In this document: piece by piece, positions 24,157 to 35,403 of the stretch
How the letters are laid out: every line of letters begins with the position of its first letter
How positions within the stretch are numbered: the first letter of the stretch is position 1
Source: Sodiomyces alkalinus F11
Taxonomy: Eukaryota; Ascomycota; Sordariomycetes; Glomerellales; Plectosphaerellaceae
Assembly (NCBI RefSeq): GCF_003711515.1
Contig: NW_021167091.1
Location: 618,313 to 682,312, forward strand
DNA: 64,000 bases
Direction: 5' to 3'
Notes under the pieces: generated by a model
Databases searched by the model: none
Told to the model about the DNA's origin: nothing
The model's input: only the letters and a program-made list of their open reading frames with translations
Translations under genes and position numbers: made by a program

Positions 24157-27100
24157 TTATTATTATTATCGATCTTACTCCGCTATCCTAATTAATCTAT
24201 AGGAGCCTTTTTAGGCTATATAGTCCTTCACGGGTGGCTATAGGGGGGAAAACCCGGGTAAAACCCGGGGAAAACCCCTATACACTTCCTTAGGTGGAAT
24301 AGTGCCGTTACGTGGCCGACGTGGCCCCGGTTTATCTCTGCTATATATCTAGATTATACCTCTAGACTAGTAGCTAACGGAAAGTATAGCAGGCTAGTAG
24401 TTAGGTAGGTTAGCCTAAGCTAATCGTTAGTGGCGGAGTAGGAGCCGAGGGGGTGCCGCTACGCCTCCGCGGTATAGGGGCCACGGCCCTTTAGCCTCGG
24501 CCCTTTAGCCTCGGCCTCCCTGCGTCCCCGGGGATCGCGCCTTTTATTCCTTCTACTCGGTTAATAAAGAGAGTAGGGGAGGCAGGCGCCTCCTGCCTCC
24601 CCTAGGTAGGTTCCTGCTATATCTGGCGGTAGGTAGGGGGGATAGGGCCCTACCCTGTTATAGGAATTAGATAGTTAATATCCCCCGAGGCCTTTATGCC
24701 TTAATCCTCCCTCTTTCTCTTATAACGCTAACGAGTTTCTTATAGGTTTTCCCCGATCTATTCCCGCTAGTAGTCTTATAGGTATGTTATTATAGCCTAT
24801 ACTAACTAGTATACCCCTTTAGTTTTCTTATTATATTCCTATTATATTTTAACTCTAGGTGCCTTATAGGCGGCGTCGCGGTAGCATAGTGGCGTGGGGT
24901 TAACTAAGTAGTATAATAGCGATTCTAATATATAAATAAGTAATCCGAAGTAATAACGTAATATAAGTTCCCTTTATAGCGTAGCGGTGCTTTAGTAGTA
25001 GCGTGCTAATAGTCGTAGATATCGTCTCCTAATAATAATAATACTGATAGTAATAATCGCCGCTACGAGCGCCGTATAGTATATGTTATACTATATATAG
25101 CCCTTGGTAGCGTCGGTATAGTATTATAGCGCTAATATAGGGTAGTTATATTCGTTATAGTAAGCGTCTAGGTATTTACCCCGACGATATAAAAGCCTAC
25201 GCTAATACCACGGGAATAGGCGCGGCCTATTACTAGTATACTAATAGTCGTCGTCCGTATAAGAATATAAGTCGCCTAAGTGCCGCGGTGGTATTATATA
25301 GGCGTCGGGGTGGATATAGCTAATAGTCCGATAGGTCCCCCCCGTTACTAAGAAGTAGCAGTAACGTCTTATAGATATCTACTAGACGTATATAGCGGTA
25401 AAGGCCGCTAGTAGCGCGGGTATCGCTACTATAGGTATTCTCCTTCGGTGCCGTGGCGGTTCTACGCTAATAAGTTATAGGCTAAAGAGCGCTTAGGGAC
25501 GGCGTCCTAGTCTTTTAGCCGGGCCTTAAACCGGGCGTTACTTTCCAGTCACGGTCGCGGCGGCACCACGTTAGTAGAGGTGCAGGAGTTATCTTATTAG
25601 ATAAGGCGTTTAGAGGGTAAGATAGACTTTATCCTAGAATACCTTATAAGTGGCTCCCCCCTAGTCTCGCTATAGCTCCTTAGCGGTATTAGCTAACTAG
25701 CCTAATAGGGTCTTAAGTATATTAAGAGTAGTATTAGTGCCTCTGAGGGAGGTAATAACGATAAGAGCTAATCGGTGTTATAATAGTATTGCGTTAATAC
25801 CGCTAAGGCCCCGGCTTATAAGGCCCCTATCCTAATACTTAATTAGTTATCGTGCTACCTTATCCCCGATACGGTCCCCTTTCGGTATTACGGGTATCTT
25901 TATAGGCCTCTATAACTTTAAGGGCGAGGCGGAAGTCCTTAAGCCTCTTCCGTTATAGGAACTACCTTATAACTACCCCGGCTTCCGTGTCGTGGTCTAG
26001 TGCGTTATATAAATCCCCTCTAGTCGTGAGTAGTCTCTCTATAGCACCGAAAAGCTCTCTACGCTCTTCCTCGGTTATATCCTAGCACTAAAGCATTATA
26101 TACTCTGCTATTTCTGCCCCCCTATTACTATAGGGGCACCGCGTAGTTAGGAATCCCAGCACCCTCGCTTTTACTAAAAAGGCTTATAGGCCTAGTTTTT
26201 CTAATCTAATTTAGGTAAGTACAGCACTCTATAGCTTTAGGAGCCCTTTATATTTCCGGAGGGAGCGGTGTATTAGGGGGCGGCTTAGTACCGTTACGGC
26301 GTAGGTATAAGGCCTCTGTGCCTTTACCTAGGTTCGACCCTATTCCCTTATAAGGGCTTTCCTCGGGGCCGCGTTTCCGGCCTAAGTCGTTAGGACGTTA
26401 AGTTAGGCTATCCACGCGAGGGCCGTATAGGTCCTATAATACCGATTTAATACCACTAGGGCTCTCGCTATAGCGTATACCCCGGCTAATATCTTATCCT
26501 CGGTTCCCTCGTCTTATATCCGGCGGACCTTCCGGGCACTTAGGCTTAAGAGGTATAGGTTAAGGGGGGGGATAAAGGTCTCTTTTTCAAGGACTCTAAC
26601 CGGCGTGGCTTTATAGGCTCCGGCTACTAATCGAAGGTACTAGTTCTATACCGTTACGAGTGCCGCTACGGGGCTATACCGGGGGCCGGCCCCCATCTTA
26701 TATATAGTCAAGGCATAATAGGCGATTATTAGTCGTATTACTATAAGGTATAGTCTTCTTACGTCTACGAAGCTATACCCCTACGGTACAGCGCTAAGCC
26801 TTAAAAGGGCGTATAGCTAGGTGGTTAGGCGGCTTTTTACCTCTTTAGTGTTTTATCAGAAGTTAAGCTTCCTATTAAGCTAAACGCTTAGGAACTTTAT
26901 CGCCTCCACTACTAGCACCGAAGTAGTACTAAGGGGGAGCGGGGTAGGTAAGGGTTAGCGTGACTTCGTGAAGGGGATATAAATACACTTAGCTAGTTCG
27001 AATTATAGTCCGCTCGTTATCTTCTATTCTAAGTATATCCTTTACGTGGCGGCGAGGCGTTACCGCGTTTATACCTTTATCCTGCCGAAGGCGATAATAT

Positions 27101-30100
27101 ACATATTATCGGTAAAACCTATTACTATCGTTTTAAGGACCCTTTTTAGCTCTTCGTATAGAGTAGAGATATAGAGGATAAAGAGGATAGGGGAGATCGG
27201 GGAGCCTTATAGTATACCCCCGCGTAGATGCTATAGGGGGGCCGTTTCGCTATCGAGTAATAGCTAGGCTATACGGTCCCGGAGAAAGCTACTAATTAGG
27301 GTATTAAGCTATTAGGGGTAGCCTTTCCTTTTAAGCACCTCGATAAGGCGGGAATAAGGGATAGTATCGAAGGCGCCTTTAATATTTAGTTAGAGTATCG
27401 AAGCGGTGCCGCTATAGGCCTAGCTCGCCCTTACGGCCTCCGTGGTTCTTTATACTACTATCTCTATACTTTACCCTATCCGGTTACCTATCTATCCCTC
27501 CGGGAGGAGCCGATACTCCTCCGCTATAGTTATAATCCGGTTAGTAAGTATCCCCTTAAGGACCTTACCTATTATACTAAGGAGTAATATTAATCGCTAG
27601 CCTTTTACTATCCTATAGTCGGCCGGCGGCCGGCCTTCCTTCTTTCGGACCACCACGGTAGCGTAACGGCACCTCTTTAGGTAATAACTCGCTTTAAGGC
27701 ACGCTATAAAGATAGCGCTAAGTCTTTAGTATAGGGGGGGTCTATATACTTTTAGGAGCCCTGCTAGGAGTCTATCAGGGCCTAGTACTGCCTAGGGTTT
27801 ATCTTCTTAAGGCGCCCCTATACGTCCGCCGCGGTGATATCTTAGCGGATATCCTACCCCGGGGGGGATTCCGCGCCTAAGGGCCTAAGGACGGTAGGGA
27901 GGGGGGGGTGGAAGAACTTCCAGTTTAGGACCTCGGCCTTCTCTGCATGTGTGGTTACCGGGTAAGCGCTATCGTCTTAGCATAGTAGTGGTATTAACGG
28001 GGGGTCCGGTAATACGCCCCTTTAATTTGTGCTTATTTCTATAGCCGTTAGAGAAGGCTATTATTCTTCCCGGTTAAGTAAAGTAGGTACCGCTAATACG
28101 TCCGCTTCGCTACCGCTATAGCCTTATCCCGGCGTCTCTCCGCTTCCTAGAACTTATCCTATCGGTTCCGGGACTTCCTGGATATATATCTATAGTAGAG
28201 GCCCCTTACTTCCTAGGTATGGGTGGTTAGCTCCGCGTTCCACTAAGGGGTGGATAGGCGTTTAGGGGTGCCCCTACGCCGGCGCGGCGCGGCCTTATCG
28301 GCTATAGTTTCAAGGTCTACTATTAGGTTATTTAGTACTAAGTTAATATCTTCTAGTAATATAAGAGGGCCGGTCTATTATAGCCGTATAGTAGTAAGCT
28401 AAGGGACCTATAAGGGGTTAAAGTCTTTTTAGACTTAGCGAGGCCTGGTTAGGTCCCGCGGTAGTATTATCGCGGTAGTCGGTAAGGCGTCTATCTGTAT
28501 AAGGATTCGGACCGTTTATAAGTAGTGGTTAGACCCGATAATAGTCTTATCCGGGCCGCTAAAGTTATAGCGGAGCCCTTACGTTACCTATATAAGGTCT
28601 ATAGTGCTAGTACGCCGGCCTAGGCGGTGCTATATAGTTATTCCGGGGGGGGTTACTAAGTTAAGGTTCTACCGGGTTATATGGGTAAGTAGGGTATCGG
28701 CTTAGGGGTAGTACCGTGGTGGCTATAATTATAGGGGATAGTATAGGTTAAAGTCCCTAATAAGGATATATCGGCCTTATAGCGGTGCTATATCGAATAT
28801 ATCTTATAGGGGCGTATTTTAGGGGATCCTAGCCGACTAGTAGTTCTCTAAGTAGATTAATTAGATTATAAGGGTATTATCTCCGGTCCCGAATATAACC
28901 GTATAGATATCGCGGTAGGTCTGCTATATCTATGTATATAGCGGGTATCTCTTATAGATATATAGGAGGGCGCGGCCTCCTCCTTAGATTAGCCGGTATA
29001 CCCCTTAGGAGGGGTATACGGGGCTTTTCGTAAAGCAGTTAAGGCCGGGTTCCTGAATTACTATTATATCGTACTCGGCGCGGCACCGGAGCGGCAGCTC
29101 CCGCCGCGCCTAACTCCTCCCTATATTCTACGAAAGAACGTAGATTTCTATTAATTAAAGGGGGGGGGGGGTTAAGATAACGTACCCGGTACAACCGGGG
29201 TCTAGCTCTAGGGTTCCTACTACAGTGCCTTATCGGCCCTACGGGGGACTATATAGGCGCTTATCGGGTCTAGTATCAGGGAGCCCTCTTATCCCCTAGT
29301 CCTTTTCGGGGGCCGACCCCTGCCTCTACGGAGGGGTCGGTCCTAGTCCTAGGCGATAATAATCGGGGGAGAGATCTACGGTTACCGCGGGTATACCGCT
29401 TCGATCTAGCGGGTAATATTATAGTCCCTAGCTTAGTACTTATACGCTTCGCGGGTCTTCTCGGCCTCCTTTTTTAGTAATCGGTATAAATCGTTAAAGG
29501 TATTATAGTCTCCGGTATAGGCGGCGTAGCGGTAAGGGCGCCCTAGCGCTATAGCTTTATAATATCCTAGGCCTTAGGGGTACGCCGATTCGGGCTTAGC
29601 GTAATAGCGGTATACTCTCTCCGTTATAGGGTAGCCGTTCGCTCGGTAACTAAAGTATAGGTATTTATAGCACCTTAGGGGCCTAAGGTCAGGGTTATGT
29701 AGTTTATAGATATAGCTACCCCTCTTAAAGAGGAGGGTATTCCGGATAAGGCTTATTACCCTTTCCGGCGAAGCCGATTTGATAAGGAGGAGCGCTACCT
29801 TACTAATACCACGGCGGGGTACCCGCTATTATACTCGGATAATTTTTACCTTAGGGTTTATATCCCGTAGGGATACTAGCAGGTCTTCTTCGGATAGGGC
29901 GTTAAGGACCTCCTAGGGGATAGCCTTAGCTAGCGCGGGGTAGGTGCGTACGGCTAGGGTAGCTCCTTTACTAAAGGCCTTCTTAATCTATTATTCCTTA
30001 TAGGTGGCCTACTATTATACCCTTTTAGTAAAGGTAAGGTAGATATCTCCACTTAGTAGCTTTTATACCGCTACGGTATTATATCGGGTAGTCGTGGCGT

Positions 30101-30785
30101 TTATAGCTTAGATAATCTCCTTTAGGGTCCTATCCTTAAGGGGCTAGTCTTCGGGGAGGGTTCCTTAGCGGATAATTAGTTCCCGGTAATACTTAGCGGG
30201 GATTATTTTAGGGGGTATAGGGTCCCGTGGTAGTACCGCTACAGGAGCCCGGGCTACGATATTAGCTTAGGTCTTTTTCGTGCCGTTTATCCCTTTTCGG
30301 AGTTCCTCTCGGATAACGTGATAAATAGTAGCGTATAGGTACGCTAGCGGTATCGTACTGGCGTCCTTACGGGTGCTACATATCGTGATTAGTTCCTTTA
30401 CTAGCTTTACGACCTAGTTAATCGTGTTCCCGTTAGCTAGTAGGGCCTGAATTTCTGCCTTAATCTTAGTTACTCTCGGTTCCGGGGGGCGTGATAGTCC
30501 CTTTTCGGTCTTATATCGGTTCCGCGCTATATCCTGCTATAGGCGGAGGGGGGGGGGAAGCGCTTATACTACGAAAAGTAGGTCCGTTACGAATTCTGTA
30601 TAGTTAAGGTCGGGGCGACGCTATCCCACGGCTCTTCCGGCTACACCGTAGCGCCGGTATTACGGTGCCGCTACGATAGTATCCCGGGAAGGAGGTGGTA
30701 GTTATAGTCTCTGTCCCGATAGTTTTATCGATTTTGCTCTTATTACGCGCCCGTGGTTAATAGGCGTGTGATTGATCGTTGTCTG
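24157..30785 (-). mobile_element. Full-length LINE copy F, inverted inside E
   Basis: About 6.6 kb, minus strand: tail at 24,157-24,170, terminal hairpin at 24,239-24,282, ORF2 at about 29,160 down to 25,880, ORF1 at about 30,500 down to 29,200, and the 5' end near 30,785 with the motif CACACGCCTATTAACCACGG on the minus strand. A perfect 13-bp target duplication shows that it inserted into E. It keeps a little more TpG/CpA than B or E (for example near 27,945), in keeping with a later arrival. Both sense frames still carry many TAG/TAA stops. Confidence 0.9.
25386..25771 (+). pseudogene. Antisense frame in the 3' UTR of LINE F
   Basis: Opposite to the LINE's own genes, a frame of about 125 codons ends at TAA 25,769-25,771. 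Recognisable stretches are VPWRFYANKL, ERLGTAS, SRALNRALLSSHGRGGTTLVE, IRRLEGKIDFILEYLISGSP and KYIKSSISASEGGNNDKS. Interruptions are TAG/TAA, mostly where CAG/CAA would be expected. The same frame is visible in copies B and I (I has a shift near its end). The centre looks like a short coiled coil. No function is recognised, and a start codon cannot be fixed. Confidence 0.5.
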
Positions 30786-31460
30786 AGTAAGGTGATTAAG
30801 AATTAAAAATAGAGGACTAGGAGTGATTATTAGTTAGTACGACGCCGTGATAGTAGGCCTATAAGACCGTAGGCGGGAACGTAATAAGGAATACCTATAA
30901 TAAGCTTTATAGCGTTATAGGAAGGAAAAGAGGAAAAGAGGAGGACTATACCCTTTATTAACTATCTACTATTCTTTACGGGTATAGCTGAGCCCTACCC
31001 TCCCTGCCTATTACTAGATATAGTAGGCATACCCCCCCTCCTTAAGGGAGACAGCAACGCCTGCCCTACCTTTTCTTTATTAATTAAATAGAAGGAATAA
31101 TAGGCTTAGTCCCCGGGGATATAAAGAGGCCGGAGATAGCGTACCGTAGCCGGTACACGGCGAAGACGCCGCGGTACCCTTTTAGCCCCCGCCCCCTTAC
31201 TAATAACCGGCCTAGGCTAACCCGAAATATAGCCTACTACCCTTCCTATCAGCCACTAGCCTAAAGGTACGATCCAGATATATAGACGGGGCGAACCGGG
31301 GCTATATCGGCCCGGTAACGGTATTACTCTAACTAAGGATAAGTATCGAGGTTTTCCCTGGGGATCCTAGGTTTTTCCCTTTATAGCCACCCGAGAAGGA
31401 CCGTATAGTCTAAACTAGGCTCCTATAGATAGATTAGATAGGATAGCGGAGTAAGAATAA
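30786..31460 (+). mobile_element. LINE copy E, second piece (3' UTR and tail)
   Basis: Resumes after the target duplication AGTAAGGTGATTA and runs through the terminal hairpin to GGATAGCGGAGTAAG and a very short AAT tail at about 31,456. Joining 18,229-24,156 to this piece gives a full-length element. Confidence 0.85.
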
Positions 31461-32283
31461 TACTAATGTTACTACTAAGGCACTACTACGCTACTAAGAC
31501 ACTTATATCTTAAGACTATAAACTTATTATTATTATTATTATTATTTTTATTATAGCTTCTGCTACGGCATTACTTAGTTAACCCTATATTACTATAGCG
31601 CTACCCACGAACTATAAACCACGTACTAATTAAGAAAATAGGGGGAAATGAGAAATAAAGAATTAAAAAACCTTATTAGTTAGTATAACGCCGCGGCGGC
31701 AGGCCTAAGAGGCTATAAATAGAAACATAGTACGAGGAAACCCTATAATAAGCTCTAAGGCATTATAGGAAGAAAAGAGAAAAAGGAAAAAGGTCTTTAT
31801 TATTTATTAATTATCTGTATAGATATAGGCGGGGCCCTGCCTTTCCTATCTACTACCGGATATAGAAGGCACCTACCCCTAAAGGAGGCAGGAACGCCTG
31901 CCTTACCTTTTATTCTGTATTAATTAAATAGAAGGAATAATAGGAATAGCCCCCCGGGATATAGGGAGGCCGAATATAGAGTGCCGCGGCTACTATATAG
32001 CGGAGACGTCGGGGCACCCTTATAGCCCCTACCCCCTTGCTAAGGGCCGGCCTAGGCTAACCCGAACTATAGCCTACTACCCTTTATATTAGCTATTAGC
32101 CTAGAGGTATAGCCTAGATACGTAGAAGAGACGAACCGGGGCTATATCGTTCCCGTAGTAGTATTACTCTAACTAAGGATAAGTATAGAGGTTTTCCCGG
32201 AACCGCGGGTTTTCCCCTTTATAGCTACGTAAGAAGGGCTGTATAGTCTAAATTAGACTCTTATAGACTAGATAGGATAGCGG
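31461..32283 (+). mobile_element. LINE fragment G, 3' UTR
   Basis: Begins with sequence equivalent to about 6,524 of copy B and ends with GGATAGCGGAGTAAG. It has no coding part. An internal (TTA)n run lies at about 31,527-31,548. It is either an independent 5'-truncated copy or the displaced end of fragment D. Confidence 0.75.
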
Positions 32284-32316
<33 letters not shown>

Positions 32317-32362
32317 AAGAAGAAGAAGAAGAAGAAGAATAATAATAATAATAATAATAATA
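32284..32362 (+). repeat. Compound tail: (GAA)n then (TAA)n
   Basis: About 18 GAA units followed by about eight TAA/AAT units directly after the LINE G terminus. Other LINE tails here are plain TAA repeats, so this tail is a two-phase microsatellite. Confidence 0.85.
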
Positions 32363-32473
32363 GTAATAGGTCGTCCTTTAAGATAGCGATATCACTATTA
32401 AAGGAGTTTCCTTCGTTAAAGAGCAGATTATTACGCGTACGGACCTCGCGGTTATATCGTAAGCCGTTAAACC

Positions 32474-32565
32474 AGTCTGGTTATAATTATAAAGTCGGAA
32501 GGATTAGTATAATTTACTGGTTATAATTATAAAATTAGAAGAAGTGGTATAATTAACTGCCTTAA
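32474..32565. repeat. Diverged tandem duplication, about 46 bp
   Basis: CTGGTTATAATTATAAA occurs at about 32,476 and again at about 32,518, each followed by a similar GAAG...GTATAATT stretch. Two imperfect units. Confidence 0.6.
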
Positions 32566-32929
32566 GGGTATTAGCTCTTGCTAGTATAGACAGAAGCTGT
32601 ATATAGCTACCGGGTTACTTTTTCTACGAGGTTAAAGCTTATCGCCGGCGTATACCGGAGCTGTATATACTATTAAGGGGATATCTAACCGTTCTACGGC
32701 TATAATCGCAGAGTGGTTAGTACCGTTAAAAGGCATATAGTATAAATATGTTATTCGTAGTAATAACTTAGCTTATAGGATAGATTCCTTTACTTATAGT
32801 TGTTGTAGTTAGATTAGTAATACTATGCTTCTGGCGACCACGTAGTTTATCACGTGCCAGCCCTAAAGGGCAGGCGGCAGCTCTTACTATAGATACGCGT
32901 TATAATAGTTATTAAGGTAGTTATTAAAA

Positions 32930-33517
32930 TGTCTCCTCTAAAGCAGTCTTGCGGTTATTAGCTTCGGGTCTGGATAAGTACCTGTTCGACCTGCAGACTC
33001 GAGGGGATTCCTTAAGCCCACTCTAGAATAGGCTACTCAGGGAATATATACTAGTCTTCTTTTAAGGTCGTGACTTGTCTTTAGTATATATATAGTGACC
33101 GTTCCGGTAACCGTTAGATCTGCTATAGAGGTATCCTTATTCTGGTAGCCGTTAGATCTACTATTAGATCTGCTATAGAGGTCTATTTAAATAGTGGTTA
33201 GATCCGCTATAGGAAGCAGGTAAACCGTTAAAGTAGTTAAGGGTATTATAGTTTAGTATATTATAGTTATTATATACGGCTATTCCGGTAGTTATTAGAT
33301 CTAGCGTAGTAGGCGGTATAGTGGTTAGAAAAAGGGTAGTATCGTTGATATTATACGTAGCTGTTCTGGTAGCTATTAGATCTAGCGCGGTAAGCGGCGC
33401 GGTTATTAAAGTAAGGGTTATAGAGTTATCGAAATTAGGTTAGAGCTCTAAGGCCGGTTTATAGAAGAGGATTATCGTTAAGGTTAGTTTGTTCTGGACG
33501 TTATAGGCCGTAGCCAT
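32930..33517 (-). pseudogene. Weak coding frame with internal repeats, unidentified
   Basis: On the minus strand, an ATG at 33,517 opens a frame of about 130 codons (MATAYNVQNKLTLTIILFYK...) with one in-frame TAA, then a cluster of TAG/TAA stops from about 33,155. It is Thr, Ile and Leu rich and contains repeated TALDLIAT / TTLDLITT-like units that come from the nucleotide repeats described separately. The stretch before the ATG on that strand contains TTTTGGTAATAGCG, faintly like the primer-binding region of copia elements. So a copia-type gag is possible, but I do not recognise the protein. Confidence 0.3.
33100..33395. repeat. Irregular repeats with core GTTAGATCTGCTATAG
   Basis: At least six copies of a motif of the type GGTAGCCGTTAGATCTGCTATAGAGG, or its GTTATTAGATCTAGCG variant, occur at about 33,106, 33,142, 33,157, 33,197, 33,283 and 33,370. 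Spacing varies from about 15 to 90 bp, so this is a degenerate minisatellite, not a regular array. Confidence 0.6.
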
Positions 33518-33539
33518 CGTGTCGTTACGCTATTACCAA

Positions 33540-33850
33540 AAGGTCTAGTAGCTATAGGTATAATATTATATAGTATTAGCCTCGAGAATCTTATAGAACT
33601 ATAAAATTAATCGTAGGTTAGCTTTCTCCAGTTTTAGGAAAGATTCGGTAATTCGGTTATATCTCGCTATAGCAGCCTAGCTAGAAGGCTCTTAAAAGGT
33701 AGAAAATAGGGATAAATAAAGCTAAGACTCTTAGTTATCCAATACAGCGTAACCGTAATAGAGTAAATACGATAAGAATAATTAGATTAAGACGTTCTAA
33801 ATTAATTGTATTGAAGCCGTAAAACCGTTGTAAAAACGTGTTATAAAGGT
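33540..33850. other. Degenerate sequence, no gene seen
   Basis: AT-rich and RIP-like sequence with no supported gene. The RIP signature fades between about 33,820 and 33,860, where normal CpA/TpG use begins. Confidence 0.5.
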
Positions 33851-33859
33851 CTGGTTATA

Positions 33860-34213
33860 GGAGGCAGAATTAATGCCCGAAATCCTACGGATATCCTGTT
33901 CGGTGCCTGAACACGTAATCGGCCGTTCGGTTGTTCCACCCCGAGGAGGAGGTCTGTGCGACAGTGGTCCCGTGCCCATGCGACAACACAGTTACAAGGA
34001 TGTATTCAACCCGCTCCTGATGGAACCCGAAACGAGCATGACATCCCGCGGGCAGTGCTCGAGCCATCCGTCGGCATATATGTCATAATCCTGATAGCCA
34101 CGGACTTCATGGTGTTTTGCCCAACTATTCGCCCGGGATATTGTTCAAGATTCCCCAGAGCGATGAGGTGTCGGTCTCGACAATCAAGCATTATCACTCT
34201 CAAGCGGGGGAAA
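33860..34213 (+). promoter_or_regulatory. Promoter and 5' leader of the Nudix gene
   Basis: About 350 bp of unmutated sequence between the RIP boundary and the ATG at 34,214. Several short frames occur on both strands, but none shows protein-like composition or a conserved motif. The start context GGGGAAAATGTCG has A at -3, good for fungal initiation. I see no clear TATA box. Confidence 0.5.
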
Positions 34214-35320
34214 ATGTCGCCCCTTAGGCCACTCAATCTTATCAACCAAATCGACTCGTGAGTCCTACACTGTATTGCGCAGCCTCACACATACCTGACG
34301 GATATTTTACTCACCCTAAGGCTAAGATTTCCATACGAGTTGGATGTAGAGACAGTCACTCGCGTACGAAGATGTTTCTACACATTTGTATTCGACGGAG
34401 AAACAGGCAGACAAGTGCCAGTCGGTTTTGTCCCATCGAAGGTCCTCGACATCTTGATCAAGACGCCCGCCAGCATCAGGGGAGAGATTCGGGTTGATCC
34501 TGTTGAGAGGACAGTCTCTGTGTTCATGGGTAGCAACGAGGAGGCGCGGAGCGCATTGGCTGCTCGGCTTGCTCAGTATTGGAGAAGTCAAGATGCATTC
34601 CCAATCCTACGAGGCTGGAGAGACGAACTTTGGCCTGTTTACGGCACGAAGGGCGAACTTCTCTTCAACCTTGAAAGGAGCGCCACGGGCCTTTTTGGCG
34701 TGGTGAGATACGGTGTGCATTTAAACGGCTTTGTACGCTGCGACAATTCCAGCTTTGGGATAAAATTGTGGGTAGCTAGACGGTCCCCGACAAAGTCGAC
34801 GTTTCCCGGCATGCTGGATAACATTGCTGCTGGAGGACTGATGTCTGGCGAGGATCCGTTTGAATGCATTGTCCGGGAGGCAGAAGAAGAGGCCGATTTG
34901 GCCGAAAGCTTCACTCGAGAGCGAATCAAGGCAGTGGAAGGCGTTACGTATATTTATGTCACCCAGGAGGAAGCCGGGGAGGCTGGTCTCATCTATCCTG
35001 AGGTCCAATGGGTATACGATCTTGAGCTGCCCGAACACGTCTTGCCCAGGCCAAAGGATGGAGAAGTGGCCGAGTTCAACCTATGCACCGTGGAGGAAGT
35101 CCAGCAACAACTCAGCAAAGGGCAGTTTAAGCCCAACTGTGCATTGGTCGTCGTTGACTTTTTCATCCGCCATGGCATCATTACGAGAGATATCGAGCCG
35201 AGTTTCGACGAAATCATGCGGCGCATCCATCGCAAGCTTCCGTTTCCAGGACCACACAAGCATGAGTCATTCTCCGTTCCTCGACAGGCGGGCAAGCGAC
35301 TACAGTCTGGACTTGCGTGA
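34214..35320 (+). CDS. DUF4743 / Nudix hydrolase, intact, one intron
   Basis: Exon 1 is 34,214-34,257 and exon 2 is 34,327-35,320 (345 residues). The 69-bp intron has GTGAGT, a CTGAC branch site at 34,295-34,299 and an AG end; splicing gives ...INQIDSFPYELDV, matching the DNFPY-type start of this family. Residues 1 to about 165 are the DUF4743 region. The Nudix box lies at residues 184-206 (G-x5-E-x7-RE-x2-EE) and keeps the Glu residues that bind metal, with Asp where many relatives have Gly. The protein is of the yeast YJR142W / fission yeast Tnr3 N-terminal type. Those enzymes cleave thiamine diphosphate derivatives, preferably damaged ones, so thiamine-related clean-up is likely but inferred. 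Codon and CpA use are normal. It converges on RPB8, with 83 bp between stop codons. Confidence 0.9.
34258..34326 (+). other. Intron of the Nudix gene with tandem acceptors
   Basis: The sequence CTAAGGCTAAG at 34,316-34,326 offers two AG acceptors six bases apart, at 34,320 and 34,326. Both keep the frame; the upstream one would add Leu-Arg before FPY. The downstream one agrees better with the family motif. Confidence 0.7.
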
Positions 35321-35403
35321 ATCTGTGAAACGCAACTGAGGTTCCCAAGAAGAGGACTGGGCCGCCCTCTGACCGGAAGATTTGATGTTTCTAAACTCTC
35401 GGT

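Noticed and set aside
33956..34261. 101-codon open frame overlapping the Nudix promoter and exon 1
   Set aside because: No protein-like motif, overlaps the start of the better supported gene in another phase, and runs into its intron donor.
34340..35320. Nudix gene starting at the TTG at 34,340
   Set aside because: TTG starts are not expected in fungal nuclear genes. An upstream ATG exon plus a 69-bp intron gives the family's conserved N-terminus.
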